Assembly (NCBI RefSeq): GCF_023195695.1
Contig: NZ_JALPQG010000001.1
Location: 558,001-622,000 of the forward strand
DNA: 64,000 bases
Direction of reading: 5' to 3'
From: Aliiroseovarius sp. S1339
GTDB lineage: Bacteria > Pseudomonadota > Alphaproteobacteria > Rhodobacterales > Rhodobacteraceae
The notes beneath the pieces were generated by a model. That model saw only the letters and a list, made by a program, of their open reading frames with translations, was not told where the DNA came from and did no database searches. Numbering within the stretch: position 1 is the stretch's first letter; each line of letters opens with the position of its first letter. Shown in pieces: positions 1-9,319 of this stretch. The position numbers and the translations under genes are program-made.

Positions 1-1295
1 GACAGCAGCCCGACCACCAGCCCCATCCAGACACCTTCGGCCCCCCAGCCCCAGGTGATGCCCATCACATAAGACAGCGGCACCCCGACGATCCAATAGC
101 TAAACGTGGCAATGATCATCGGCACTTTGGTGTCTTGCACGCCGCGCAGAAGGCCCAAGGTGACGGCTTGAACACCATCGGCAAATTGGAACAGGGCTGC
201 GACGATCAAAAGCGCGCGGCCAATTCTGAGGATTTCATCTCGCAGCGGTTCGGTCGGGTCAAGGAACGCCTTGATCATCGGATCAGGCAGCCCGATGAAC
301 ACAGCCACCGACGCAGCGCCCACCAGCCCGGACATGAACAGGACGGCCAGCGACCCGCGCCGCAGGCCATCTTCGTCGCGACGCCCCAACGCGCGCCCTG
401 CCCGGACGGTGGCCGCATTGGACAGGCCCAAATGGACCATGAAAAACGCCGACACGATTTGCAAAGCGATGCCGTGGGCGGCCAGTTCCAACGTGCCGAT
501 CCAGCCGACAATCAGGGTTGAGGCGGCAAATAATCCGACCTCGGCCAGACCCGTCAAACCGATGGGCACGCCAAGGCGCAGAAGCTCGCCCAAAGCCTCC
601 CAATCCGGTCGCCAGATGCGGTTGAACAGGCCCTGCTCGGGGTTTAGACGCGCGGCATAAATTGCCATCACCAGACCGGCCGCGATTTGAATTATCACCG
701 ACGCAATGGCCGCGCCGCGCACTCCAAGTTCCGGCGCGCCCCAGTTGCCAAAGATAAGCGCGTAGTTGATGACCCCGTTCATCGCCGCCGCCAGCAAAGT
801 GGCCCACAGCACCACCCGCGTGCGTTCCAACGCGGCCAGATAGCTTTTCAGCGTCATCACGATCAGCGCGGGGATCAGCCCCCAACCCGCGATCCGCAAA
901 TAGTCTTGTGCAATCTCGCTTAGCCCGGCTTCCTGCCCAATGGCGCGCAGGATCGGGGCCGAAAACCACAAAAAAGGCATCACCAAAAGCGCCACGCCGA
1001 CGGATATCCAAAGCGCCATGCGCGTCAGGCGGCGAACGCGCGTGTCGTTGCCTTCTTCAGACGCGGCGGCGACCATTGGCATCAAGGCCCAAGCGGGGCC
1101 GGAGCCCATGATAAGGAAGATGAAAAAGAACGTTCCTGCCAGCACGACGGCGGCCAGCTCCTCGACCCCGTACCAACCCAGCATGATCGTATCAATTATC
1201 TGCACCGCAAACTGCGCGAGATGCGAGGCCACCAGCGGCAGGCCCAGAATAAGGACCGCGCGCATATGCTGAGGAAGGGTGAGGATTGGTAACAT
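1..1295 (-). CDS. MATE family multidrug/Na+ efflux transporter (3' end outside window)
   Basis: The reverse strand is open from an ATG at 1295 to the window edge (431 codons) and begins MLPILTLPQHMRAVLILG. It encodes an inner-membrane protein with many hydrophobic helices. The first helix pair contains LVASHLAQFAVQIIDTIMLG, typical of the N-terminal MatE domain, and a second MatE half begins near residue 240 (LGVPIGLTGLAEVGLFA). MATE proteins export cationic drugs in exchange for H+ or Na+; the substrate cannot be read here. Family members are about 450 residues, so only the last 20 or so residues should be missing. It lies alone, tail away from the lytic transglycosylase. Confidence 0.88.
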   Translation of the reverse strand, partial: MLPILTLPQHMRAVLILGLPLVASHLAQFAVQIIDTIMLGWYGVEELAAVVLAGTFFFIFLIMGSGPAWALMPMVAAASEEGNDTRVRRLTRMALWISVGVALLVMPFLWFSAPILRAIGQEAGLSEIAQDYLRIAGWGLIPALIVMTLKSYLAALERTRVVLWATLLAAAMNGVINYALIFGNWGAPELGVRGAAIASVIIQIAAGLVMAIYAARLNPEQGLFNRIWRPDWEALGELLRLGVPIGLTGLAEVGLFAASTLIVGWIGTLELAAHGIALQIVSAFFMVHLGLSNAATVRAGRALGRRDEDGLRRGSLAVLFMSGLVGAASVAVFIGLPDPMIKAFLDPTEPLRDEILRIGRALLIVAALFQFADGVQAVTLGLLRGVQDTKVPMIIATFSYWIVGVPLSYVMGITWGWGAEGVWMGLVVGLL

Positions 1296-1368
1296 CACCC
1301 AGACCTATGCCGGATGATTGGGCGGGGCAAGCCACGGAAATAGACCTGCCCCAATCGCCGGGGCGTCT

Positions 1369-2517
1369 CTATTGAAGCTGAGTAAGCAGCGCTTGCGAGG
1401 GCTTGCCGGTAACAGGCAGGCCACGTGCGCGCTGAAACGCTTCAATCGCCTGCAAGGTCTTTTTGCCTATGACGCCATCGGCTTCACCAACGTCATAGCC
1501 CGCACGCGTCAGGCCACGTTGCAGCGCTTTTCGATCTGCAAGCGTCATCCCGTTTTCATCCGGGCCGAACGAGGCGCGAAGTGCCGGACGTCCGACCAGC
1601 CGATCCGACAGATGGCCCACGCCGATGATGTATTTCTGCGCGTTGTTGTAACGCCCAAGAACCCCGTAATTGTGATAGACCTCGAAGACCGGCCCGCTGT
1701 CTCCCGCCGGCTTCACCACCCGACCGCGCCCAGACGGCGCGCGCCCGGTGATTTCATCCCCCCAACGCTGCCCGCGCTTCCAGCCAGACCGGCTGAGGTA
1801 GGCTGCGGTTGACGCCAGCGCATCGGTCGGATCATCCGACCAGATATCGCGTCGCCCATCGCCGCCGAAATCCACCGCATAGGCCAGATAAGAGGTCGGA
1901 ATGAACTGCGTATGCCCCATCGCCCCTGCCCAACTTCCGGTCATGCGATCCGCTGACACATCGCCGCGTTCCAGAATTTTCAGCGCAGCCATCAACTGCC
2001 CTTCAAAGAACTTACCGCGCCGTCCGTCAAAGGCCAGCGTCGACAGGGCGGAAATGACTGGAACATCCCCGCGCCGTTCGCCATACCGGCTTTCCAAACC
2101 CCAGACAGCGACGATGACCTCTTTCTCGACACCGTATTTCGCCTGTAGCTGGGACAGAAGGCCTGCGTGTTTGCGCAACATCGCGCGCCCCTTGGCGATC
2201 CGGTCATCCGAGGCGGCGATGGCCATATAATCCTCGAACGAGCGGACGAACTCGGTTTGATTGCGGTCACGCTCAACCACGCCCGGAAGGTATCCCACAT
2301 TGCGAAACGCGCGCGTCACGGTCGCGCTGCTGATGCCACGCGCCGTCGCGCGCGCCTTCGCACCCACAACCCACCGGTCAAACGCCGCATTGGGCGCGGC
2401 CCGCATGGCCGAACTGGCGGCCGGACGCGTTGCAGATTGGGTCGCCCCGCCGGATTGGCAACCGGCCAAATAAAGGCCAGCGATGGCGAAAGTGACGAAA
2501 CGTCGGGTGTATGTCAT
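1369..2517 (-). CDS. MltB-type lytic murein transglycosylase with C-terminal peptidoglycan-binding domain
   Basis: 382-residue lipoprotein that would cleave peptidoglycan glycan strands to anhydro-muropeptides in the periplasm. The start MTYTRRFVTFAIAGLYLAGC gives a signal peptide with lipobox LAGC (Cys20); an upstream in-frame start at 2616 would bury it. The SLT_2/MltB domain runs from about residue 45 to 300, with the catalytic glutamate in WGLESRYG (Glu142) and the family motifs GSWAGAMGHTQFIP and DFGGDGRRDIW. A PG_binding_1 domain fills about residues 325-382 (GYDVGEADGVIGKKTLQA). It is monocistronic. Confident family call; the exact Mlt class is less certain. Confidence 0.9.
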   Translation of the reverse strand: MTYTRRFVTFAIAGLYLAGCQSGGATQSATRPAASSAMRAAPNAAFDRWVVGAKARATARGISSATVTRAFRNVGYLPGVVERDRNQTEFVRSFEDYMAIAASDDRIAKGRAMLRKHAGLLSQLQAKYGVEKEVIVAVWGLESRYGERRGDVPVISALSTLAFDGRRGKFFEGQLMAALKILERGDVSADRMTGSWAGAMGHTQFIPTSYLAYAVDFGGDGRRDIWSDDPTDALASTAAYLSRSGWKRGQRWGDEITGRAPSGRGRVVKPAGDSGPVFEVYHNYGVLGRYNNAQKYIIGVGHLSDRLVGRPALRASFGPDENGMTLADRKALQRGLTRAGYDVGEADGVIGKKTLQAIEAFQRARGLPVTGKPSQALLTQLQ

Positions 2518-2665
2518 ATACCGAACCTGCTCTTGTTTTTCAGCAAGCTTATAGAGCCGCTGCACGAAGGCAAGTGCCGCATTTCCTGCCCGCGGGCAGT
2601 CGGCGCGAATACGCAAGAAAGAGGGCCAATCCAGCCCCCTTTTGCGCCTTCTCAGTTAGTTTACA

Positions 2666-3649
2666 TCAACTGTCGCGTCGTTGTTCGGGATGCAGACTGG
2701 CGCTTAGGATATGATCGGCCTTGTGGATCACCTGACTGGCGTGCCCAACGATCAACGGGTCCGGGCTGCCGACCAATTCATGGTCCTTGTCCGGATAATC
2801 GAGCGTTGACAAGAAATGACGCATACATTCAAGACGCGCGCGTTTCTTGTCGTTGGATTTAATAATCGTCCATGGCGCGTCCGCGGTGTGCGTATAGAAA
2901 AACATAGCCTCTTTGGCTTGGGTATAGTCGTCCCACTTGGACAGCGACGCCAGATCGACGGGGCTGAGTTTCCAGCGCTTCAGCGGATCTTCCGTGCGGC
3001 TGTCGAACCGACGTTTCTGCTCAGCTCGCGTAACCGAGAACCAGTACTTATAAAGCTGTATGCCCGACCGCGTCAGCATGCGTTCAAATTCTGGCGTTTG
3101 ACGCATGAATTCCAAATATTCGTTCGCGTTGCAAAACCCCATCACCCGCTCAACACCGGCGCGGTTGTACCAAGAGCGGTCGTAAAACACCATCTCGCCA
3201 GCGGTCGGCAGGTTCGAAATATAGCGTTGGTAAAACCACTGGCCACGCTCTTCATCAGTGGGCTTGTTCAGGGCCACAACTCGCGCTTCACGCGGGTTCA
3301 GATGTTCCATGAACCGTTTGATCGTACCACCCTTCCCAGCAGCGTCGCGACCTTCGAACAAGAGGACAAATTTCTGACCTGTTTCACCAACCCAGCGCTG
3401 CACTTTCAAAAGCTCAGCCTGCAACTGCGCTTTCGTGGCTTCGTATTCCCTGCGCCCCAGTTTAACCCGATAGGGGTATTTCCCATTTTCAAAGGTCTGA
3501 CGGATTTTATCCTCGGTGACTGTCGGGAATTCACTCTTGCCGATGTTGGACCCTTTGGGCGCTGTCGCCTTGGCATTTGCCGCGGTCTTGGCCGTACTGT
3601 TTCCAGATTTTTCGGCGGCCGCCGTTGAAAGGGGTTGCTTCGCTGTCAT
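2666..3649 (-). CDS. ppk2: polyphosphate kinase 2 (PPK2 family)
   Basis: 327-residue cytoplasmic kinase that transfers phosphate between polyphosphate and nucleotides. The PPK2 core shows Walker A GRDAAGKGGT (residues 100-109), the lid/Walker B stretch DRSWYNRAGVERVMGF from residue 157, and KRWKLSPVDLASLSKW. The first 35 residues are a low-complexity Ala/Thr/Lys tail. GGAG on the coding strand lies 8 nt before the ATG at 3649 but only 2 nt before the ATG at 3655, so 3649 is preferred. Length and motifs fit single-domain PPK2; the preferred nucleotide (ADP, GDP or AMP) cannot be told from sequence alone. Confidence 0.92.
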   Translation of the reverse strand: MTAKQPLSTAAAEKSGNSTAKTAANAKATAPKGSNIGKSEFPTVTEDKIRQTFENGKYPYRVKLGRREYEATKAQLQAELLKVQRWVGETGQKFVLLFEGRDAAGKGGTIKRFMEHLNPREARVVALNKPTDEERGQWFYQRYISNLPTAGEMVFYDRSWYNRAGVERVMGFCNANEYLEFMRQTPEFERMLTRSGIQLYKYWFSVTRAEQKRRFDSRTEDPLKRWKLSPVDLASLSKWDDYTQAKEAMFFYTHTADAPWTIIKSNDKKRARLECMRHFLSTLDYPDKDHELVGSPDPLIVGHASQVIHKADHILSASLHPEQRRDS

Positions 3650-3744
3650 GCGCATATCTCCTATTTAGATTTTGCAAGAGAGTTAGCACTGAAGTCGGCC
3701 CGGCGCTTTGATCCGAATCAACAAAACTTGGCATTAACCGCATT

Positions 3745-3772
3745 GAAAAAGGCCCGCGAAACCGCAGGCCTT
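3745..3772 (-). terminator. rho-independent terminator of the beta-helix protein gene
   Basis: On the minus strand AAGGCCTGCG pairs with CGCGGGCCTT around a GTTT loop and is followed by TTTTTC. It lies about 20 bp beyond the stop codon at 3794. Confidence 0.75.
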
Positions 3773-3793
3773 CTAGTGTTATTTGTTGGCGCA

Positions 3794-6085
3794 TCAGACT
3801 GGGCGATCAACCCGCATCGTGACATGGGCCGTTCCGCGAACCGCCCGCGACCACTTAAGCTGAACCAGCTTGAACGTTGCCCCTTGGTTCACCATCACAT
3901 GTGGGTTGTCCCAAACAAGATTGTTGGACACATCGCGCAGGTCGCCCTCGATCGTGACGCTGGGCACAGTCCGAGCGTTGCCACCGAATGGGAAATACGC
4001 GGACCCATCCATCGTCCAAGTCGATGCTGCGGTGTTTTGGTTGAACTCCAACGTCACCGGCGAGATCGTCGTCTGCGTGACACCCGTGAAGGCATTATTT
4101 TCAAACGTGACGTCTTTCATGCTCCAATAGTCCAGATCGGCATGAGTGGTTGCGACACCTTCCACCCGGTCAATCGCGCCCGCGATCGTGCGGAACGTGT
4201 TGTTGGTCACATGCAGCCCCGAGACATAGTGACCGGTACCAAAGGGTTTGATCATGATCCACGTGAACCAAGACGCCACATCATTGGCGGTGAAGATATT
4301 GCCCGTGATTGTCATGCCGCCAAAGGAGTATTCGGACCCGTGATCCGGATAGGCATCATGTTCGTTGTTCCATTCGATGAAACAATTATCGACATAATTT
4401 CCGTTCAGAACGGTCTTGTTGTTCTCATAGGTAAACACCATGCCAGCCACGCACGGGCCGTCTGTCACCTCGTCGCCCTGAAACAAGTGGTTGCCCTGAA
4501 TGATGTGGCCCGACCCATGCAGCACCATCGAAGTGCCCATGCGCTGAAACCGATTATCGCGGATCTTGGCGTCGTTGGCATTCACGTTGAACGCGACGGA
4601 CTGGCGCGTGGTGGCGGGCTGGTTCTGTTCGGCTGAGATGAACTGGCAACGATCAAGGTGAAGATCCTGACACCCGCGCCCGACCGAACTGATACCCCGG
4701 TTCTTGGGCTTGATGAAAAAGCAGTCCTGAAAGACGAAGTTTTCGCCGTCGCGCGGCAGTAAGACAGCCGACGCGTGGGAATTACACTGAAATTCGACCT
4801 GGGTCAGGTTCATGCGATTGATCTGCGCGAAACCGCCGAAATCCAGCACGTATTTGTGCCGGGTGAAGGAATAGGTCTGGTTGGCCGCTGGCCCCCACAA
4901 CGGTTGGCTTAACTCGACCTCGGACGCGCCGACATTCACGGATTTGACATAGATTTCGCGCCCCACTCCGGCACCGGTCACGACCGATCCCGCCTGAACA
5001 GCCGCGACATTCGTGACATTGGTCAGCTTATAGGGGTTTGCAGGGTTATATTTCGCCGCCGAGGTCGTGCTTTCGCTGTCCCAGGCCGACCCGCCAATCA
5101 CGTAGAACTGGCCGTTCTTGATCACCCGTCGGATCAGGAAAGTGTCGCTTGCGTTATACGCTGCCTGCATATCGATGGGTGCCGTCACGTCGATGCGTCG
5201 CCCGCACATGTCCAAAATCTCGTGATCCGCGTAGTGCAGTAGCGCCTGAAAGGCTTTGCGAAAGCCCAACTCCTCTTCACCAAAAGCGTCAATATAGGTC
5301 GGCAGGTCGAAGTTGCGTGTCAAGGACAGATAGACATCGTCGGCCATCGTCACTGTGCCTTCAAAGCGAATGTCGGCGTGCAATGTCACGTTTGACCCGA
5401 TGCGAAATATGCCTTCGGGCACCAGCACCGTGCGTCCGTTGGCCGCCGCGTCTGCCGCCTCAAAAGCGGGTTTGTCATCAGTGACACCGTCGCCCGCCGC
5501 GCCAAAGTCGCGCACATCCACCCAATCCATCATGTCGCGCAGATACGCACCGGTCACATCCTCAACAACCAGATCATCGATCCGCACCACGCCACCGTTT
5601 GACCCGATCAGGTCAAGCCCGACATGGGCATAGGCAACGTCGCCGCCCCAGATCATATCGACACCGTTGCGACCACCAGATCCGATGATGGCGGACACCT
5701 CAACCACTTCACCATAGGACGTTAGCGCCGTGACCGGCCCCGTTTCCAAATTGCCACCCGCGTGGGCACCGCCGGTCTGCGCAGGCCAAGCCGCCACACG
5801 CACCGACGGCAGCGGGCCCGAGATGGCTTTTACCTTGGCTGAGACGCGCAGATAACACCCCTGCTCATAGGGCGTCTGGCCCATATAACGCAGTTTCTGG
5901 GTGTTTTGGTTTTTCAAAAGCTCCAGACAACCCTCAAAGTCCTGATCAGCCGGAACCAATGCGGCGTTGCCCGCACCGACATAGGTCTGTGACCCCGGCG
6001 TTCCGTCCTCATTCGACCAGACCGCCAACCCATCTTCGAATGCGGGCGGCATGAAGACCACCCCATCGGTAATCGCCTTGTTCAT
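3794..6085 (-). CDS. pectate-lyase-superfamily right-handed beta-helix protein
   Basis: 763 residues. About residues 1-180 form a beta-rich, carbohydrate-binding-like region. Then comes the hallmark start of a Pectate_lyase_3 beta-helix, VDVRDFGAAGDGVTDDKPAF (near residue 190), followed by beta-helix repeats rich in asparagine ladders (FENNAFTGVT, ITGNIFTAND, GNYVDNCFIEWNN). This fold is used by polysaccharide lyases/hydrolases and by phage tailspikes. No signal peptide is visible (MNKAITDGVVFMPPAF), which is odd for an extracellular polysaccharide enzyme; leaderless export or a tailspike-like role is possible. I cannot assign a substrate or catalytic residues. Monocistronic, with its own terminator. 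Confidence 0.75.
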   Translation of the reverse strand: MNKAITDGVVFMPPAFEDGLAVWSNEDGTPGSQTYVGAGNAALVPADQDFEGCLELLKNQNTQKLRYMGQTPYEQGCYLRVSAKVKAISGPLPSVRVAAWPAQTGGAHAGGNLETGPVTALTSYGEVVEVSAIIGSGGRNGVDMIWGGDVAYAHVGLDLIGSNGGVVRIDDLVVEDVTGAYLRDMMDWVDVRDFGAAGDGVTDDKPAFEAADAAANGRTVLVPEGIFRIGSNVTLHADIRFEGTVTMADDVYLSLTRNFDLPTYIDAFGEEELGFRKAFQALLHYADHEILDMCGRRIDVTAPIDMQAAYNASDTFLIRRVIKNGQFYVIGGSAWDSESTTSAAKYNPANPYKLTNVTNVAAVQAGSVVTGAGVGREIYVKSVNVGASEVELSQPLWGPAANQTYSFTRHKYVLDFGGFAQINRMNLTQVEFQCNSHASAVLLPRDGENFVFQDCFFIKPKNRGISSVGRGCQDLHLDRCQFISAEQNQPATTRQSVAFNVNANDAKIRDNRFQRMGTSMVLHGSGHIIQGNHLFQGDEVTDGPCVAGMVFTYENNKTVLNGNYVDNCFIEWNNEHDAYPDHGSEYSFGGMTITGNIFTANDVASWFTWIMIKPFGTGHYVSGLHVTNNTFRTIAGAIDRVEGVATTHADLDYWSMKDVTFENNAFTGVTQTTISPVTLEFNQNTAASTWTMDGSAYFPFGGNARTVPSVTIEGDLRDVSNNLVWDNPHVMVNQGATFKLVQLKWSRAVRGTAHVTMRVDRPV

Positions 6086-6245
6086 TGATTTCCCTTTCAG
6101 GTCCAGACATGCAACCCCTTATGGCCGTGCGTCAAACACGCACGCTCCATCGCGCTGAATGCGAAGGGGTCAGAAACACTGAAAGAGCTAACAACAAGGC
6201 TTTAACGCGGGTTAACAGGACCGTGCGCTTGGGGCTGCCCGCAAC

Positions 6246-6273
6246 AAAAACGGCGCACCATGAAGATGCGCCG
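6246..6273 (-). terminator. terminator downstream of lysK
   Basis: CGGCGCA (6251-6257) pairs with TGCGCCG (6267-6273). On the minus strand the stem is followed by TTTTT (complement of 6246-6250). It is 28 bp after the lysK stop. Confidence 0.8.
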
Positions 6274-6300
6274 TAGTTTCGGTCAGGTCGGAAGTTCACC

Positions 6301-7947
6301 CTATTTCATCAAGTCTCCCGCCAGTCCCTGATCGATCAGGTCAGCGGTTTCATTCACGCCGTAAAGCGCTGCAAAACTTCCGAAACGTGGGCCTTGGCTT
6401 GCACCCATAAGCACTTCATAAAGCGCTTTGAACCAGTCGCGCAGATTGTCAAATCCGTGCAGCTTACCCACCGCAAAAACAATGGACTGCAGGAATTCAT
6501 CTGAGGTGAAATCGACATCAGGCAGCGGGTCATCATTGCCCATCTGTGCGTTTTTGCGCGCGATCACATCACGCGCAGTGTCGCCATCGCGGAAAGCCGC
6601 GGCCAGTTCTTCCATCGCGGCGCGTTCCTGATCGGTCGGGGCGCGGAAGGTCCGTGCCGGGGCCACGAAATCCTGAAAATACTTCACCGCATATCCGGCG
6701 GCTGCATCCAGATCAGGATGCGTCTCGGCCGAGGCATCCGGCGCATAGCGCTTGATGTAGCCCCACAGTTGGTCTTTGTCATCCGCAGACGCGACCGAGG
6801 CAAGGTTGAGCAGCATTGAGAACGACACCACCATATTCGACACCGGCACGTCACCCCCGTGGATATGCCACACAGGGTTGTTCAACTGCGCTTTCAGGTC
6901 CTGCTTGGGATAGGCGCGCAGTTGTTGGTGGTATTCGTCCATCGCCTTCGGGATCACGTCGAAATGCATCCTCTTGGCGGTTTTCGGCTTCAGATACATG
7001 AAATACGAAAGGCTCTCGGTCGACGCATAGGTCAGCCATTCATCAATCGAAATTCCATTGCCCGACGTCTTCGAGATTTTCTGACCATTGGCATCCAGAA
7101 AAAGCTCGTAACTGAAATGCTCGGGGGGGCGCCAGCCAAGGATGCGGCAGATGCTGTCATAGATTGGGGTGTTGGTGGAATGGTCTTTGCCATACATCTC
7201 AAAGTCGACCTCAAGCGCGGCCCAGCGCGCGCCGAAATCAGGCTTCCACTGCAATTTCACATTGCCGCCCGTGACAGGCAGCGTCCATTCGCGCCCATCC
7301 TCATCGTCGAAGGTGATCGTGTGGGTTTCCGCGTCGACCTTCTTCATCGGCACGTAAAGCACCCGCCCCGTTTCCGGGTGAAGCGGCAAGAAGATCGAAT
7401 AGGTCTGGCGGCGCTCTTCACGCAGGCTGGCCAGCATCACATCCATGATCTCGTCGTATTTCTCGACCGCGCGTTTCAGCACCTCGTCAAATTGGCCCGA
7501 CCCGTAAAATTCGGTCGCCGAGTGGAATTCATATTCAAATCCGAACGTGTCCAGAAACCGGCGCAACATCGCGTTGTTATGGTCGCCAAAGCTGTCATGG
7601 GTGCCAAACGGATCAGGAACAGACGTCAGCGGTTTTTGCAAATGCTCGTGCAGGCCTTCCGCGTTGGGCACATTGCCCGGCACCTTACGCATCCCGTCCA
7701 GATCGTCCGAAAAGCAGATCAGCTTGGTTGGGATATCAGAAATCACCTCAAACGCGCGCTGGATCATCGTTGTGCGGGCCACTTCGCCAAACGTACCTAT
7801 ATGGGGCAGCCCAGACGGGCCGTAACCCGTTTCAAACAGCACAAAGCCCTTTTCCGGCGCACCCTTTTGATAGCGTTTGAGAACCCGGCGCGCCTCTTCA
7901 AAGGGCCAGGCTTTCGAACTCATCGCGGCGTCTCGCATCTCGGACAT
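6301..7947 (-). CDS. lysK: lysyl-tRNA synthetase, class I (archaeal type)
   Basis: 548-residue cytoplasmic enzyme that charges tRNA-Lys. It belongs to the class I LysRS family, unrelated to the class II enzyme LysS. The Rossmann signature HIGH appears as HIGT (residues 49-52, in [10 protein letters not shown]) and the KMSKS loop as KISKTSGNG near residue 290. [13 protein letters not shown] is another family-specific block. Class I LysRS is found in archaea, spirochaetes and many alphaproteobacteria, which supports the taxonomic call. AAGGA precedes the ATG at 7947. It is a single gene with its own terminator. Confidence 0.96.
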   Translation of the reverse strand: MSEMRDAAMSSKAWPFEEARRVLKRYQKGAPEKGFVLFETGYGPSGLPHIGTFGEVARTTMIQRAFEVISDIPTKLICFSDDLDGMRKVPGNVPNAEGLHEHLQKPLTSVPDPFGTHDSFGDHNNAMLRRFLDTFGFEYEFHSATEFYGSGQFDEVLKRAVEKYDEIMDVMLASLREERRQTYSIFLPLHPETGRVLYVPMKKVDAETHTITFDDEDGREWTLPVTGGNVKLQWKPDFGARWAALEVDFEMYGKDHSTNTPIYDSICRILGWRPPEHFSYELFLDANGQKISKTSGNGISIDEWLTYASTESLSYFMYLKPKTAKRMHFDVIPKAMDEYHQQLRAYPKQDLKAQLNNPVWHIHGGDVPVSNMVVSFSMLLNLASVASADDKDQLWGYIKRYAPDASAETHPDLDAAAGYAVKYFQDFVAPARTFRAPTDQERAAMEELAAAFRDGDTARDVIARKNAQMGNDDPLPDVDFTSDEFLQSIVFAVGKLHGFDNLRDWFKALYEVLMGASQGPRFGSFAALYGVNETADLIDQGLAGDLMK

Positions 7948-8068
7948 GTGCTGTTTTCCTTTTGTGGCGCGGGATATTTGACGCGCTGCTTGGTCGCTAG
8001 GTGTTCTCCCTATTGCGATGGGCGCGCCGGGTCAATATTCTGCACCGCAACGAATAGGAGCATCCAAC

Positions 8069-8491
8069 GTGCAAAGCCTTCCCCACTCCATGACCGCTGA
8101 GGACAGCTTGATCGCTGTCATGGTCGCTGTTTCTGCCTCGGACGAAAAAATTACATCCGCAGAATTGGTGATGATCGAGAGCTTGGTAAACCACCTGCCT
8201 GTCTTCGCCAAATATGATCCGGACCGCATCAAAACTGTGTCTCAGACGGTTTTTGACCTGTTCGGCGTCGAAGACGGGCTGGACGCACTGTTCGGACTGG
8301 TGCGCGAAAACCTTCCCGAGCAACTATGGGAAACTGCCTATGCGCTGGCTTGTGACGTGGCCGCCGCGGACGGAGAGTTGCAAGGCCCCGAACTGCGCAT
8401 CCTCGAAGAGATTCGCTACGAGCTGAACATCGAACGCTTGCACGCTGCGGCCATTGAACGGGGTGCCCGCGCACGCCATATGACGCTTTGA
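8069..8491 (+). CDS. TerB-family (tellurite-resistance-like) protein
   Basis: 140-residue all-helical protein. It carries two matching acidic motifs, VSASDEKITSAELVMIESLV and VAAADGELQGPELRILEEIR, the metal-binding TerB/DjlA repeat. TerB-like proteins are associated with envelope stress and tellurite resistance complexes, but single-gene copies like this are of unknown function. I use the GTG at 8069 because AGGAG (8056-8060) lies 8 nt upstream; an in-frame start at 8018 has no such site. It is divergent from lysK. Confidence 0.8.
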   Translation: MQSLPHSMTAEDSLIAVMVAVSASDEKITSAELVMIESLVNHLPVFAKYDPDRIKTVSQTVFDLFGVEDGLDALFGLVRENLPEQLWETAYALACDVAAADGELQGPELRILEEIRYELNIERLHAAAIERGARARHMTL

Positions 8492-8579
8492 CCTAGGATC
8501 GGGCGCCTTTTCCGGCCCCCGAACCGATTTCCCGACAGGGCATCCAGACGCCTTTTCCAATTTCCCCGAAAGGAAAAAT

Positions 8580-9278
8580 ATGCTCGACCAGTTCGACATT
8601 ACAAAACGCTGGCCCGCCAAGGACCCCAGCGTGATCCAGCTTTATTCGCTTCCCACGCCCAACGGTATCAAGGCGTCCGCCATGCTGGAAGAAACCGGAC
8701 TGCCTTACGAGGCGCATCTGGTCAACTTTTCGACCGACGACCAGTTCACACCTGAATTCCTGTCGCTGAACCCCAACAACAAGATCCCGGCAATCATCGA
8801 CCCGAACGGTCCCGACGGCAATCCCCTGCCCCTTTGGGAAAGCGGTGCCATCCTGATCTATCTGGCCGAGAAATCCGGGAAGTTTTTACCGGCGGACCCC
8901 GTTAAGCGCGCCGAAGTGCTTCAGTGGCTAATGTGGCAGATGGGTGGCTTCGGCCCAATGCTGGGTCAATTCGGGTTCTTCTATGCCTATGGCGGGAAAA
9001 AGATCGAAGACCCCCGCCCGCTGGATCGCTACAAAGCTGAAACCAAGCGGTTGTTATCTGTTTTGGATCAAAGGCTTGACGGGCGATCTGTGGTTGCTGG
9101 CGACGAATACTCCATCGCCGACATTGCCATCTGGCCATGGGTGCGCGCACTGTTCACAGGCTACAAGGCCGCCGATGCGTTGGGGCTTGAGAACTACGCC
9201 AACGTGTTGCGCTGGCACACGGAATGCGCCGACCGTCCCGCCTCGCAAGTCGCAGTGAACATCCCGCCAAGGCCCTAA
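8580..9278 (+). CDS. Nu-class glutathione S-transferase / disulfide-bond oxidoreductase (YghU/YfcG-like)
   Basis: 232 residues. The N-terminal thioredoxin-like domain has LPTPNGIKASAMLEE, where the TPNG motif replaces the usual catalytic Tyr/Ser. It is followed by NPNNKIPAIID and the glutathione gamma-glutamyl site WESGAILIYLAEKSG. The C-terminal helical domain includes YSIADIAIWPWV. Nu-class GSTs use glutathione or its disulfide to reduce disulfides and peroxides in the cytoplasm. GAAAGGAAAAAT precedes the ATG. A strong terminator follows directly. Confidence 0.9.
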   Translation: MLDQFDITKRWPAKDPSVIQLYSLPTPNGIKASAMLEETGLPYEAHLVNFSTDDQFTPEFLSLNPNNKIPAIIDPNGPDGNPLPLWESGAILIYLAEKSGKFLPADPVKRAEVLQWLMWQMGGFGPMLGQFGFFYAYGGKKIEDPRPLDRYKAETKRLLSVLDQRLDGRSVVAGDEYSIADIAIWPWVRALFTGYKAADALGLENYANVLRWHTECADRPASQVAVNIPPRP

Positions 9279-9285
9279 TCAACAG

Positions 9286-9319
9286 GGGGCCACGGCAGGC
9301 AAATCTGTGGCCCCTTTTT
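9286..9319 (+). terminator. terminator after the GST gene
   Basis: GGGGCCAC (9286-9293) pairs with GTGGCCCC (9307-9314), followed by TTTTT. The T run touches the last base of the convergent dacB gene. Confidence 0.85.

Noticed and set aside
6085-6276. 63-codon plus-strand frame between the beta-helix gene and lysK
   Set aside because: No ribosome site, runs across the lysK terminator, and the composition is not protein-like.
6859-8100. 413-codon plus-strand frame opposite lysK
   Set aside because: lysK carries both class I synthetase signatures; the antisense frame is compositional noise.
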